From positions 4,600-12,008 of the forward strand of contig PMEC01000231.1 in the NCBI GenBank assembly GCA_003155705.1: a stretch of 7,409 nucleotides of DNA, written 5' to 3'. The notes beneath the pieces are model-generated. The model did no database searches. It was not told where the DNA came from and saw nothing but the letters and a program-made list of their open reading frames with translations. This DNA comes from Bacteroidales bacterium. Lineage in GTDB: Bacteria > Bacteroidota > Bacteroidia > Bacteroidales > VadinHA17. The translations under genes were made by a program, and so were the position numbers. This document shows, piece by piece, positions 1 through 7,156 of this stretch (position 1 is the first letter of the stretch; each line of letters opens with the position of its first letter).

Positions 1-657
1 ATAAAAGTATTTGAACTTTTAAAAAGAAGAAGAGAAATTATTGATTCCGGGATTAGATTACCCGATCTGACTTCACTGAAAGAATGGGTAAGGAAAGAGA
101 CAAAACTTGGAAATGCTACACTCCGGAAATACTTTGATTCAAATTATGATCCCGACCTCGAAAAGGTCGTCAGATGGACTGAAGCTGTTAACAAAGATAT
201 AAGTGATTGGCTTCATGATATCGCACCATTCCCTTATGCAAGAAAATCCATTGAAAAAATAAACTCTTTTGCCGATACAATAGTAGTATCGCAGACGCCC
301 CTGGAAGCTCTTGAACGGGAATGGGAAGAACATGATCTGAAAAAATACGTTTCTCTCATTGCGGGGCAGGAACACGGAACAAAAGCTGAACAAATCGCCT
401 TTTCAGGAAAAGGCAAATATACTGATGTTAAGATACTTATGATAGGCGATGCCAACGGAGATTTGGATGCCGCAAAAAGTAACGGGGTGTTGTTCTTCCC
501 TGTAATTCCCGGGAAAGAGGACCTTTCCTGGAAACGATTTCTTAATGAAGGGCTTGAAAAATTCCTCACCGGTAAATTTGCAGGAAGTTATGAAGAAAAT
601 CTGTTGATTGAATTCAGAAGATCATTACCGGAAATTCCTCTTTGGGAAAGAGGATAA
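1..657 (+). CDS. HAD-superfamily hydrolase, C-terminal part (5' end outside window)
   Basis: The frame is open from the first base to a TAA at 655-657, giving 218 residues; the start and the N-terminal catalytic DxDx(T/V) motif lie to the left of the window. Three later HAD motifs are visible: motif II in VVSQTP (Ser97 of the visible part), motif III Lys128 in HGTKAEQI, and motif IV in the acidic loop IGDANGDLDAAKSNG (Asp150, Asp154). The segment before motif II (about residues 1-75) is mostly helical and charged, as expected for a cap domain. HAD proteins of this kind are usually cytoplasmic Mg-dependent phosphatases acting on small phosphorylated compounds; the substrate cannot be read from this sequence. 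An ATG at 439 lies inside motif IV and is not a real start. The gene converges on hypB and is probably unrelated to hydrogenase maturation. Family assignment is confident, function is not. Confidence 0.85.
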   Translation: MKVFELLKRRREIIDSGIRLPDLTSLKEWVRKETKLGNATLRKYFDSNYDPDLEKVVRWTEAVNKDISDWLHDIAPFPYARKSIEKINSFADTIVVSQTPLEALEREWEEHDLKKYVSLIAGQEHGTKAEQIAFSGKGKYTDVKILMIGDANGDLDAAKSNGVLFFPVIPGKEDLSWKRFLNEGLEKFLTGKFAGSYEENLLIEFRRSLPEIPLWERG

Positions 658-662
658 GAAAA

Positions 663-756
663 TTATTACACAGAGTTACACAGAGAATGCACAGAGTCTC
701 ACAGAGTAAAGTCTCAGTGTCACTCTGTGTCTCCTCAGTGGATCTCTGTGTAATAA
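663..756. repeat. Intergenic near-palindrome built of eight phased CACAGAG-type 7-mers
   Basis: Between the HAD gene and hypB, CACAGAG occurs at 669, 679, 690 and 700, and the inverted form CTCWGTG occurs at 713, 723, 734 and 744, so both halves have 10/11/10-nt spacing. The units in the right half alternate CTCAGTG and CTCTGTG. The outermost arms, TTATTACACAGAG (663-675) and CTCTGTGTAATAA (744-756), are perfect complements. Folding 663-706 against 713-756 pairs 35 of 44 positions around a 6-nt loop. A shorter perfect stem is CACAGAGT (700-707) with ACTCTGTG (722-729). On the minus strand the structure is followed by TTTTCTT, so it may end the hyp transcript, and it lies between convergent genes. 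Inference: a dispersed intergenic repeat family, possibly acting as a bidirectional terminator. The rest of the gap (757-813) shows only a weak A/T-rich 7-bp inverted repeat at 784-800. Confidence 0.85.
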
Positions 757-813
757 AAACTTCTCGCTAATATGCTGGATTTGTCTTTAGATACTAAAGA
801 AAAAGCCTTGAAT

Positions 814-1467
814 TCATAAGGAAATTTGGATCTGATCTTCTATCCAGCCGTACCATACCTTCAATCCATCTCCTTTGGTGCATGATACTTCAAATAAAGG
901 TATCTGAGGACTGAGTTTATCCAGATCTGCCTTGAAACTATTAAAATTGAAATTAGTATATGGTATCAGATCAATCTTATTCAATAATACAGCTTTTGCT
1001 TCACGGAAAAGCATCGGATATTTCCCGGGCTTATCATCACCTTCTGTTGTGCTCACTACCGCCAACTTAAAAGATTCTCCAAGATCAAAATGTGATGGAC
1101 AGATCAGATTACCCACATTTTCTACAAAAATCACATCAATATTATTAAGGTCAAATGAATCAAGAACTTTAGAAATACTGTGAGAGTCAAGATGGCAGCC
1201 CCCTTCCGTATTAATTACCACAATTGGGATATTATATTTTTTCAGGCGTTGGGCATCCCTGTCAGTGGTAACATCGCCCTCAATGACACCAATATTAATT
1301 TTTGATGCCAGCTCTTCACATGTCCTTTCCAGTAAAGTAGTTTTACCTGCTCCCGGTGAGCTTATAATGTTTACCATAAGAACCTTCTTTTCTTTAAGCA
1401 GGCTCCTTACTTCGTTTGCTTTATCCTGATTCCTGTCGAGGATATTTTTCATGATCTTTATTTCCAT
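814..1467 (-). CDS. hypB: Hydrogenase nickel-incorporation GTPase HypB
   Basis: HypB is the GTPase that works with HypA to insert nickel into the large subunit of [NiFe] hydrogenases after HypCDEF have placed the Fe(CN)2CO group. The 217-residue protein shows a P-loop SSPGAGKTT (residues 36-44), the EGDVTTDRDAQR segment (63-74), the FVENVGN switch region (114-120) and the base-recognition motif NKID (163-166). The metal-site residues of the G domain are present: Cys91-His92 in GGCHLD and Cys123 in NLICP, which in characterised HypB proteins bind Ni or Zn at the dimer interface. The N-terminal CxxCGC site and the His-rich stretch found in some HypB proteins are absent; only about 30 residues precede the P-loop. 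The ATG at 1467 lies 2 nt after the hypA stop and has an AGGAG 7 nt upstream; Met6 is a possible later start. It is the last gene of the operon. Confidence 0.97.
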   Translation of the reverse strand: MEIKIMKNILDRNQDKANEVRSLLKEKKVLMVNIISSPGAGKTTLLERTCEELASKINIGVIEGDVTTDRDAQRLKKYNIPIVVINTEGGCHLDSHSISKVLDSFDLNNIDVIFVENVGNLICPSHFDLGESFKLAVVSTTEGDDKPGKYPMLFREAKAVLLNKIDLIPYTNFNFNSFKADLDKLSPQIPLFEVSCTKGDGLKVWYGWIEDQIQISL

Positions 1468-1469
1468 TG

Positions 1470-1811
1470 TTATTCTCCTTCAATACTTTTAATAAATAGC
1501 TCCTTTCCTTGTATTATGTCGAGATCAGAGGAACCGCACCTGGTACATGAAAATGCATTGTTATCAATATTGAATTCCTCTTTGCAGTCTTTACATTTCA
1601 TTCGGACAGGTAGTATCTCAATATCAATTGCAGCATCCGTTGCAATTGTATCTCTGACAGTCTCCCTGAAAGCGAAATCGAAAATATCAGGAACAATCTG
1701 AATCATCTGGCCGAAGCTGATATTGACCTTAGTAACCCTGGAAAGCTTTTCCCGGCTTGCCACCCCAAGTACAATTTCTGAAAGGTCTTTTGCTATCCTG
1801 ATTTCATGCAT
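1470..1811 (-). CDS. hypA: Hydrogenase nickel-insertion chaperone HypA
   Basis: HypA is a small nickel metallochaperone that partners HypB and docks on the hydrogenase large subunit. The product of 113 residues is the usual size. The start is the ATG at 1811, giving MHEIRIAKDL, because His2 next to the free N-terminus is the family's nickel ligand. The frame continues upstream to a TTG at 1829, but that would bury His2 and overlap the end of hypE. The structural zinc site is complete, with Cys73 and Cys76 (CKDC) and Cys89 and Cys92 (CTRC). The start is 11 nt after the hypE stop and hypB follows after 2 nt, so hypA and hypB are likely translated together, matching their joint role in nickel delivery. 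Nothing appears missing. Confidence 0.97.
   Translation of the reverse strand: MHEIRIAKDLSEIVLGVASREKLSRVTKVNISFGQMIQIVPDIFDFAFRETVRDTIATDAAIDIEILPVRMKCKDCKEEFNIDNNAFSCTRCGSSDLDIIQGKELFIKSIEGE
1475..1480 (-). promoter_or_regulatory. Shine-Dalgarno-like site before hypB
   Basis: The minus strand reads AAGGAG here, with 7 nt between it and the hypB ATG at 1467. It is the only good Shine-Dalgarno match before any gene of the operon. It also encodes the Glu-Gly of the HypA C-terminus (IEGE), so it could be coincidental in a genome that otherwise seems not to use such sites. It supports the ATG at 1467 over the in-frame Met six codons in. Confidence 0.5.
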
Positions 1812-1822
1812 AACGAAGTTTT

Positions 1823-2830
1823 TTAACAAATCCTCGGAAGCTGCATCCCTGAAGGCATATCAATAATTCTCCTGCCTCCGATTGCAGTATTTAAAATGAC
1901 CATATTCCTGCCATTGTCGACAATCTCACCTATTACTTCCGAATATTTTCCCAATGGATGTGACCGAAGAACATCCAGCACTTTTTGATGTCCCTCATTG
2001 CCAACGACAAAAAGAACTTTACCTTCATTTGCAAGGCATAACGGGTCAAAACCTAGAATCTCACATAAACCTTTTACCGGTTCTTCAATCGGAACGGAAG
2101 ATTCATTAATAATGATCCCTGAGAAAATCATGTCTGCAAGTTCATTCAGGACAGTCGCAAGACCGCCCCTTGTCAGATCTCTCATGAAATGGATCTCTGA
2201 ACATTCTTCCAGAACATTGTTTATCAGATGATTTAATGAAGCACAGTCGGAGGTAACAGGTGAACTAAAAGTGAGCTCTTTACGTGCACCAAGAACAGCA
2301 ATTGCATGATTCCCAATGGGTCCGTTAATTATCAGCTTATCTCCTGGTTTGACATTCATTGCGGAGCTTATTGTCTCAAAACCTGATTTCATCATTCCAA
2401 TACCTGAAGTATTTATGAAAAGCTTATCACATTTACCCTTCTCAACAACCTTTGTATCACCGGTAACAATTCTGACTCCTGCATTTTTTGCTTCTGAAGA
2501 CATCGAGTCTGCAATTAATGCCAGATCATGAAATGAAAATCCCTCCTCAATGATAAATGATGCAGAAATATACTTAGGCATAGCACCAGAGACTGAAAGA
2601 TCGTTCACAGTACCACAAACCGCGAGCTTACCAATATCACCTCCCGGGAAAAAAATCGGATCTACTACATATGAATCAGTAGTAAACGCCAGCAAAAGCC
2701 CGTTCTCTTTCAGTACAGCTGAGTCTGTCAACGGTTCGTCCATTCCGAATCTTTTGACAAAAATATTCCTGATCAGCTTGCCGGCAAGGCTGCCCCCGCT
2801 GCCATGATTCAAAGAAATATACTCACTCAT
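1823..2830 (-). CDS. hypE: Hydrogenase maturation protein HypE (carbamoyl dehydratase)
   Basis: HypE receives the carbamoyl group from HypF on its C-terminal cysteine and dehydrates it with ATP to a thiocyanate, the source of the cyanide ligands passed to iron on the HypC-HypD complex. The 335-residue protein has the family's N-terminal HGSGG (9-13), the AIRS/PurM-like ATP-binding fold with GDTKVV (124-129) and FMRDLTRGGLATVLNEL (215-231). It ends exactly in PRIC, placing the essential acceptor Cys335 as the last residue. Length and C-terminus are normal, so the enzyme looks active. The ATG at 2830 overlaps the end of hypD by 8 nt, suggesting coupled translation; hypA begins 11 nt after the stop. 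Cytoplasmic. Confidence 0.98.
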   Translation of the reverse strand: MSEYISLNHGSGGSLAGKLIRNIFVKRFGMDEPLTDSAVLKENGLLLAFTTDSYVVDPIFFPGGDIGKLAVCGTVNDLSVSGAMPKYISASFIIEEGFSFHDLALIADSMSSEAKNAGVRIVTGDTKVVEKGKCDKLFINTSGIGMMKSGFETISSAMNVKPGDKLIINGPIGNHAIAVLGARKELTFSSPVTSDCASLNHLINNVLEECSEIHFMRDLTRGGLATVLNELADMIFSGIIINESSVPIEEPVKGLCEILGFDPLCLANEGKVLFVVGNEGHQKVLDVLRSHPLGKYSEVIGEIVDNGRNMVILNTAIGGRRIIDMPSGMQLPRIC

Positions 2831-3908
2831 TAACTCTGTATTTATAGAATGTGTTACATGCTCCTTCTATAGATACCATGCAGGCTCCGACAGGGTTTTC
2901 CGGAACGCATGCCGTGGCAAAGAGGCTGCATTCATGTGGAGTCTTTAATCCTCTGAGTATATCGCCACAAATACATAACTCATTATCTTCCTGAAAATTA
3001 ACTTTAATGGGCATCATTTTACCCGCATCAAATCTCTCATATTCCCTTCGAAGCTTTAATCCGCTTGATGCAATCTCTCCGAATCCTCTCCAATATTCAT
3101 TACATGGAATAAAGATATCATTCATATTCTTCTGAGCAATTACATTTCCACCTTTCGATACTGCACGGGAGTATTGAATTTCGGTTTTCGGAGAGCTGCT
3201 GTTCACCTGATTAACAAGCATATAGATTGAATGAAGTATATCCACCGGCTCGAAACCTGTGATTACACATCCGATGTTATACTTCGTAGAGATAAAGTTG
3301 AAATATTCCGAACCCGTAATTGCCGCCACATGACCCGGACATATAAACCCGTTAAGCTTAACTCCCTCTTTTATAATGACTTCCATTGCCGGGGGCATCA
3401 CTTTGTGGGCGCTCAATAAATAAAAATTTTCAGTCCCTGCTTTTTCAACCTCCTTAATTGTGACAGCAATTCCCGGCGCTGTAGTCTCGAATCCTATTCC
3501 CAGGAAAATTACTTTTTTATCGCTATTTGATTTGGCAATATCCAGAGCTTCGGGTCCTGAAAAAACAATTCGTATGTCCGCTCCCATTGCTTTTTCTTTC
3601 TCCAGTGATGATCCGGTTCCGGGAACCCTCAACAGGTCTCCAAAAGTCGTAACTATTATATCATCCATTTTAGAGTAAGTGATTGCTTTATCAATAAAAC
3701 TGTTATGTGTGACACAGACAGGACAGCCCGGGCCGGAAATAAGCCTGATATTTTCAGGAAGAAGTGAAGGAATGCCAAACCTGTGAATTGCTGCAGTATG
3801 TCCACCGCAAACCTCCATAAATGTATAATCAAGGTTTGAGACTCTCTTGATAAGATCAGACAGCTTCCTTATCAGATCCTTATCCCGGTATTCATCAATA
3901 TGCCTCAC
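2823..3908 (-). CDS. hypD: Hydrogenase Fe(CN)2CO assembly scaffold HypD
   Basis: HypD is the iron-sulfur scaffold that, with HypC, holds the iron while the two cyanides and the CO are attached. The 361-residue protein carries the expected motifs: MEVCGGHTAAIHRFGI (31-46, Cys34), GPGCPVC (59-65, Cys62 and Cys65) and a cysteine-rich C-terminal region (Cys312, 314, 327, 334, 343, 351) that should include the ligands of the [4Fe-4S] cluster. The start is a GTG at 3908, giving MRHIDEYRDK, which fits the usual HypD N-terminus; no in-frame ATG exists between this codon and the upstream stop at 3924-3926. It begins 7 nt after the hypC stop and overlaps hypE by 8 nt, so its partner proteins flank it. 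Cytoplasmic. Confidence 0.98.
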   Translation of the reverse strand: MRHIDEYRDKDLIRKLSDLIKRVSNLDYTFMEVCGGHTAAIHRFGIPSLLPENIRLISGPGCPVCVTHNSFIDKAITYSKMDDIIVTTFGDLLRVPGTGSSLEKEKAMGADIRIVFSGPEALDIAKSNSDKKVIFLGIGFETTAPGIAVTIKEVEKAGTENFYLLSAHKVMPPAMEVIIKEGVKLNGFICPGHVAAITGSEYFNFISTKYNIGCVITGFEPVDILHSIYMLVNQVNSSSPKTEIQYSRAVSKGGNVIAQKNMNDIFIPCNEYWRGFGEIASSGLKLRREYERFDAGKMMPIKVNFQEDNELCICGDILRGLKTPHECSLFATACVPENPVGACMVSIEGACNTFYKYRVNE

Positions 3909-3915
3909 TTTGTTG

Positions 3916-4140
3916 TTATTTATTCATGGCATCCTCAATCTCATTTAATAGCTTTAGAGTTTCGAGTGCCTCGTCTTCACTTATTTTCTGAATAGCAAAC
4001 CCTGTGTGAAGAAGGATATAATCGCCAATTTTAACATTTTCGACCATCTGAAGACCGGCTTTAAATATTGTACCTCCGACAGATACGTCTGCCATATTAC
4101 CTTTGATATCAACCACTTTTGCAGGAATACTTAAACACAT
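3916..4140 (-). CDS. hypC: Hydrogenase maturation chaperone HypC
   Basis: HypC is a small OB-fold chaperone that binds iron with HypD and carries the Fe(CN)2CO unit to the hydrogenase large subunit. The 74-residue product has the invariant N-terminus MCLSIPAKV with Cys2, the residue that binds iron and the large-subunit precursor after Met removal, and the conserved GDYILLHTGFAI stretch (39-50, with His45). The ATG at 4140 lies inside the end of hypF (10-nt overlap), which suggests translational coupling, and hypD follows after 7 nt. Only one HypC-type chaperone is visible; a second dedicated to a particular hydrogenase, as in some bacteria, is not seen here. Confidence 0.97.
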   Translation of the reverse strand: MCLSIPAKVVDIKGNMADVSVGGTIFKAGLQMVENVKIGDYILLHTGFAIQKISEDEALETLKLLNEIEDAMNK

Positions 4141-6374
4141 AAGCTTTTCATTTTAGAAGCAATTATAAGCTGGCCTAATGAAATTCCTCCATCATTTGCA
4201 GGGACAAGGTGATTAGTAAAAACTTCAAAATGTTTTTCAATCAGAAGCTGAGTCGTCTTTTCAAGCAGGTACTTATTCTGAAATACGCCACCTGACAGAA
4301 CAATTTTGTTAAGGGAAGTCTCCCTTCTGATCCTTTCTGAAACTTCGAGTACTGCTCTTGCAATTGTATTGTGAAATTTAACAGAAATAAGCGAAGTATC
4401 AACCTTCGGCAGATCATCAATAATGGCCTTAAACATTTTTGCAAAAACAACTCTTTCCCCTATATCGAAAGGATAATGATCTTCAGTAGTTGAGGCAATA
4501 ACAGATTCAAGACGCATCGGCGCCTCCGAATCAAAACCCGAAACCGGGCAGAGACCCAGAACAGCTGAAACAGCATCAAATATACGACCTGCACCTGAGG
4601 TCAGCGGTGTATTAATTCTCTTGTCAATCATCTCCTTAACAAGCACAATATCTTTTTTTCTGACGGATTGAAAAGCACTTGTTTTCTTCAGATCAATACT
4701 ATTTCCAAAATATTTATACAGGAATGAAAATGCCATTCTCCATGGTTCATCAACCGCCTTATCTCCTCCTGGCATTGGAATATAATCAAAATGAGAATGT
4801 CGCGTGAATTCATTTAAATCAGCGACCATGAATTCACTACCCCAAATATTTCCGTCAGTTCCATAACCTGTTCCATCCATTATAACTCCAATCACTTTTT
4901 CATCAAGCTGATTTTCAGCCATAACCGAAGCTATATGTGCATGATGATGCTGAACGCGGACGATTGGAATATGCAACTGTTTCTCTAGCATTTCGGCATG
5001 CCTTGTTGATAAATAGTCGGGATGAAGATCACAGGCTATCAGTTTTGGCTTAAACCTGAAAAGAGATGAAAATCTGTCGATTGATTCTATAAAAAAATCA
5101 TATGTTGGTAAATTTTTTAAATCACCAATATGCTGACTCATAATAGCCAGCATCTCTTTGCCAATACAAAAGCTACTTTTCTGTTCAGCGCCTAAAGCTA
5201 TAATTCCATCAACATTGCAGCTGAGATCAACTGGCTCAGGTACATACCCTCTTGACCTGCGAATAAGACTGATTTTATTATCAACTATTCTGACCACTGA
5301 ATCATCAGTCCGGTTAACTATACCCCTGGTATTGCAGACAACCGAACCCGTAACCTGCATCAGAAGAGATTCCGCAGAAAGGTCATCAATTATTATCGGT
5401 TCATCTGAAATATTGCCGCTTGTAAATATAATAGCCGGTGTGTCAAGCTTCCTGAAAAGCAAATAATGAAGAGGGAGATAAGGTAGTATTGCCCCGATGG
5501 AGCCAAGTCCGCTGTTTAACGATTCAGATATTTTTTCTCTTTGTTTTAAAATAACAATTGGTCTCCGCCATGAATTGATCTCATTTTCTTCAGCTTTATT
5601 CAGATAACAATATTCCTTCACAGCTGAAATATCCCTGAACATCACTGCAAATGGTTTTGAATCGCGATGTTTCTTTCTCCTTAATTCAATTATAGCTTTA
5701 TTATCTAAAGCGTTGCATATCAGTTGATAACCACCAATGCCCTTGACAGCAACCGACTTACCTTCATTAATTCTTTTTGAGACTTCAATCAGTATTTCCT
5801 CAATTCCCGATAGCTTTTTCTCTGAATCAGTTAAAGTATAAGCCGGTCCGCATTTGTTACAGGCAACCGGCTGTGCATGGAACCGTCTGTCAAGGATGTC
5901 ATTATACTCGGAAGTGCATGTCAGACACATTGCAAAGTCTCTCATTGAGGTTTTGTTCCGGTCATATGGCAGATCCTCAATAATAGTGAACCTTGGGCCG
6001 CAATTTGTACAATTAATAAACGGGTAGTTAATCCTTTCCTTATCATGATCAAGATCATCAAGACAATCGGTACAGACAGCAATATCAGGGCTTATCTCAG
6101 TTATCTGGTTATCAGTGCTTTTACTGCCTGATATGCTGAATTTATGATACCCATTAACAGGTATCCGCTTTTTTTCAATTGACTTTATCCGTGAAGCCTG
6201 AGGGGCATTTTCAAGAATTTCATTACAGAAACCAATAATCTCTTTTTCATCTCCCTCCACATTTATCAATACGCCATTTGTCCTGTTATCTACTTCTCCA
6301 ATTAATTTATGTTTAATTGCAAGCCTGTAGATATAAGGCCGGAAACCCACTCCCTGAACGAGTCCTTTGATCAA
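4131..6374 (-). CDS. hypF: Carbamoyltransferase HypF
   Basis: HypF takes carbamoyl phosphate and ATP, forms carbamoyl-adenylate and transfers the carbamoyl group to the C-terminal cysteine of HypE, the first step towards the cyanide ligands. Domains in order: an acylphosphatase-like domain (about 1-85, GLVQGVGFRP at 4-13); two zinc fingers with the exact pairs Cys101/104, 122/125, 150/153 and 172/175; a YrdC-like domain (about 195-380, KHRDSKPFAVM, TSGNISDEP); and a Kae1-like carbamoyltransferase domain (about 390-747) with HPDY, HHHAH (476-480), DGTGYGTDG (500-508), SGGVFQN (694-700) and NDGGISLGQ. At 747 residues it is near the usual 750. The start is uncertain: the TTG at 6374 leaves only three residues before GLVQGVGF, cutting into the first strand. 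The frame is open upstream to a TAG at 6399-6401 (reading YEILIKGLVQ) but offers only ATA or ATT codons there. An ATG at 6382, overlapping the rex stop, is out of frame. It overlaps hypC by 10 nt. Confidence 0.96.
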   Translation of the reverse strand: MIKGLVQGVGFRPYIYRLAIKHKLIGEVDNRTNGVLINVEGDEKEIIGFCNEILENAPQASRIKSIEKKRIPVNGYHKFSISGSKSTDNQITEISPDIAVCTDCLDDLDHDKERINYPFINCTNCGPRFTIIEDLPYDRNKTSMRDFAMCLTCTSEYNDILDRRFHAQPVACNKCGPAYTLTDSEKKLSGIEEILIEVSKRINEGKSVAVKGIGGYQLICNALDNKAIIELRRKKHRDSKPFAVMFRDISAVKEYCYLNKAEENEINSWRRPIVILKQREKISESLNSGLGSIGAILPYLPLHYLLFRKLDTPAIIFTSGNISDEPIIIDDLSAESLLMQVTGSVVCNTRGIVNRTDDSVVRIVDNKISLIRRSRGYVPEPVDLSCNVDGIIALGAEQKSSFCIGKEMLAIMSQHIGDLKNLPTYDFFIESIDRFSSLFRFKPKLIACDLHPDYLSTRHAEMLEKQLHIPIVRVQHHHAHIASVMAENQLDEKVIGVIMDGTGYGTDGNIWGSEFMVADLNEFTRHSHFDYIPMPGGDKAVDEPWRMAFSFLYKYFGNSIDLKKTSAFQSVRKKDIVLVKEMIDKRINTPLTSGAGRIFDAVSAVLGLCPVSGFDSEAPMRLESVIASTTEDHYPFDIGERVVFAKMFKAIIDDLPKVDTSLISVKFHNTIARAVLEVSERIRRETSLNKIVLSGGVFQNKYLLEKTTQLLIEKHFEVFTNHLVPANDGGISLGQLIIASKMKSLCV

Positions 6375-6378
6375 TATT

Positions 6379-7053
6379 TCATAACCTTGTATAATACTCT
6401 ATATTTTTTTGTCCATCAGCTTTTAACAGGTTATGGACATAATAAATTACGCTCTCCAATTCATCAGAGAGATTTACATTATTGACAACAATCTCAGGGG
6501 GAACCTTTAGCAGCACCGGGGCAAAATTTATTATTCCTTTAATTCCATGTCTTATCAATTCATCGGTTACCTCCTGGGCTGAAATCTCCGGGACAGCAAC
6601 GATCGCTACTTTCACCTTAAATCTGTCAATTATCTCTTTAAGCCTGTTCATGGTATACACGGGGATATCAGATCTCATCTTTTGTTTGAACGGGTCTATA
6701 TCGAATGTCGCAACTATATTCATATTTCGCTGGACAAAGCGACTGTATTTTGATAATGATTGTCCCATATTTCCCATTCCGACAAGTACAATATTATGAT
6801 CCTTGTTTCGGTGAAAGATGCTTTCCATAGTCGAGAGCAACTCGTCAATCTCATAGCCACCTCTCTTGTTACCCTTAATACTGAATTCTGAAAAGTCCTT
6901 CCTGACCTGATCAGGTGTAACTCCTGTTTCATTTCCAAGGGTGTAAGAAAACACCCTTTCGACCCCCATCATCCTAAGACGGACCAGGCATGCACGGTAA
7001 AGAAAAATCCTTTTAAGACTGTTCTTTATAACGTATTTTGTGATTTGTTTCAC
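6379..7053 (-). CDS. rex: Redox-sensing transcriptional repressor Rex
   Basis: Rex proteins are dimeric repressors that read the NADH/NAD+ ratio: they bind DNA when NADH is low and let go when NADH binds. The 224-residue product fits the family (about 210-230). It has an N-terminal winged helix (about 1-80) with TPDQVRKDFSEF and GNKRGGYEIDELL, then a Rossmann domain starting with VLVGMGNMGQSL (GxGxxG), TFDIDPFKQK, VAIVAVPE and GIKGIINFAPVLLKVP, and a C-terminal swapping helix. The start is a GTG at 7053; no in-frame ATG lies between it and the TAG at 7087-7089, and the first internal Met (28-29) would remove a helix of the DNA-binding domain. As first gene of the hyp operon it stands 4 nt before the putative hypF start. 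A Rex-type operator covers its own start codon, implying autoregulation. Its position points to a local regulator of the hydrogenase system, though it could also act elsewhere in the genome. Confidence 0.95.
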   Translation of the reverse strand: MKQITKYVIKNSLKRIFLYRACLVRLRMMGVERVFSYTLGNETGVTPDQVRKDFSEFSIKGNKRGGYEIDELLSTMESIFHRNKDHNIVLVGMGNMGQSLSKYSRFVQRNMNIVATFDIDPFKQKMRSDIPVYTMNRLKEIIDRFKVKVAIVAVPEISAQEVTDELIRHGIKGIINFAPVLLKVPPEIVVNNVNLSDELESVIYYVHNLLKADGQKNIEYYTRL

Positions 7054-7055
7054 AT
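7038..7055. promoter_or_regulatory. Predicted Rex operator overlapping the rex start codon
   Basis: The plus strand reads TTGTGA-TTTGTT-TCACAT. The core TGTGA-N6-TCACA (7039-7054) is a perfect inverted repeat and matches the known Rex consensus TTGTGAN6TCACAA except at the last base. The rex GTG codon (7051-7053) lies inside the right half-site. Rex bound here would block transcription of rex and the downstream hyp genes close to the translation start. The match is read directly from the sequence; binding is inferred. Confidence 0.8.
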
Positions 7056-7118
7056 CAAAATATTTTATTTTATTCTTTTTTGCAAGCTATATATCTTTTT
7101 AAAACTATTTTTTTAATT

Positions 7119-7146
7119 CTTATACTATTGTTTTGCAAATAGTTAA
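7119..7146 (-). promoter_or_regulatory. Possible promoter for rex-hyp operon
   Basis: On the minus strand a TTAACT (7141-7146) and a TATAAG (7119-7124) are separated by 16 nt, giving a sigma-70-like arrangement with a leader of about 60 nt before the rex GTG. The surroundings are so A/T rich that chance matches are likely, and the Bacteroidota-type TAnnTTTG element was not found. Weak call. Confidence 0.25.
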
Positions 7147-7156
7147 CTCTATTGTT
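7125..7156 (+). repeat. Short direct repeat CTATTGTT in the divergent control region
   Basis: CTATTGTT occurs at 7125-7132 and again at 7149-7156, 24 nt apart. Between them is a 5-bp inverted repeat AATAG-N6-CTATT (7138-7153) centred on TTAACT. It is near the middle of the 189-bp intergenic region and could be a site for a second regulator, but in this A/T-rich stretch it may be chance. Confidence 0.3.

Noticed and set aside
234..569. 111-codon open frame on the minus strand opposite the HAD gene
   Set aside because: It lies wholly antisense to a frame with clear HAD motifs and its product has no recognisable features.
666..750. CACAGAG repeats as a small CRISPR array
   Set aside because: Units are only 7 bp with 3-4 nt between them, they invert halfway, and there are no spacers or cas genes.
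784..800. Hairpin TCTTTAG-ATA-CTAAAGA downstream of hypB as an intrinsic terminator
   Set aside because: The stem is A/T rich and weak, and on the minus strand the T-run comes before it rather than after.
1812..1829. Longer HypA starting at the TTG at 1829
   Set aside because: It would add six residues before the conserved Met-His nickel-binding N-terminus and overlap the hypE stop; the ATG at 1811 is clearly the start.
4131..4140. hypF-hypC overlap as a possible frameshift or fusion
   Set aside because: HypF ends with its normal C-terminal motif and HypC starts with the invariant MCLSIPAKV; the 10-nt overlap is ordinary translational coupling.
5158..5466. 102-codon plus-strand open frame inside hypF
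   Set aside because: It is a shadow of the well-conserved YrdC-like and linker region of hypF with no family resemblance of its own.
6482..6799. 105-codon plus-strand open frame opposite rex
   Set aside because: It mirrors the hydrophobic Rossmann strands of Rex; antisense of such regions often stays open by composition.
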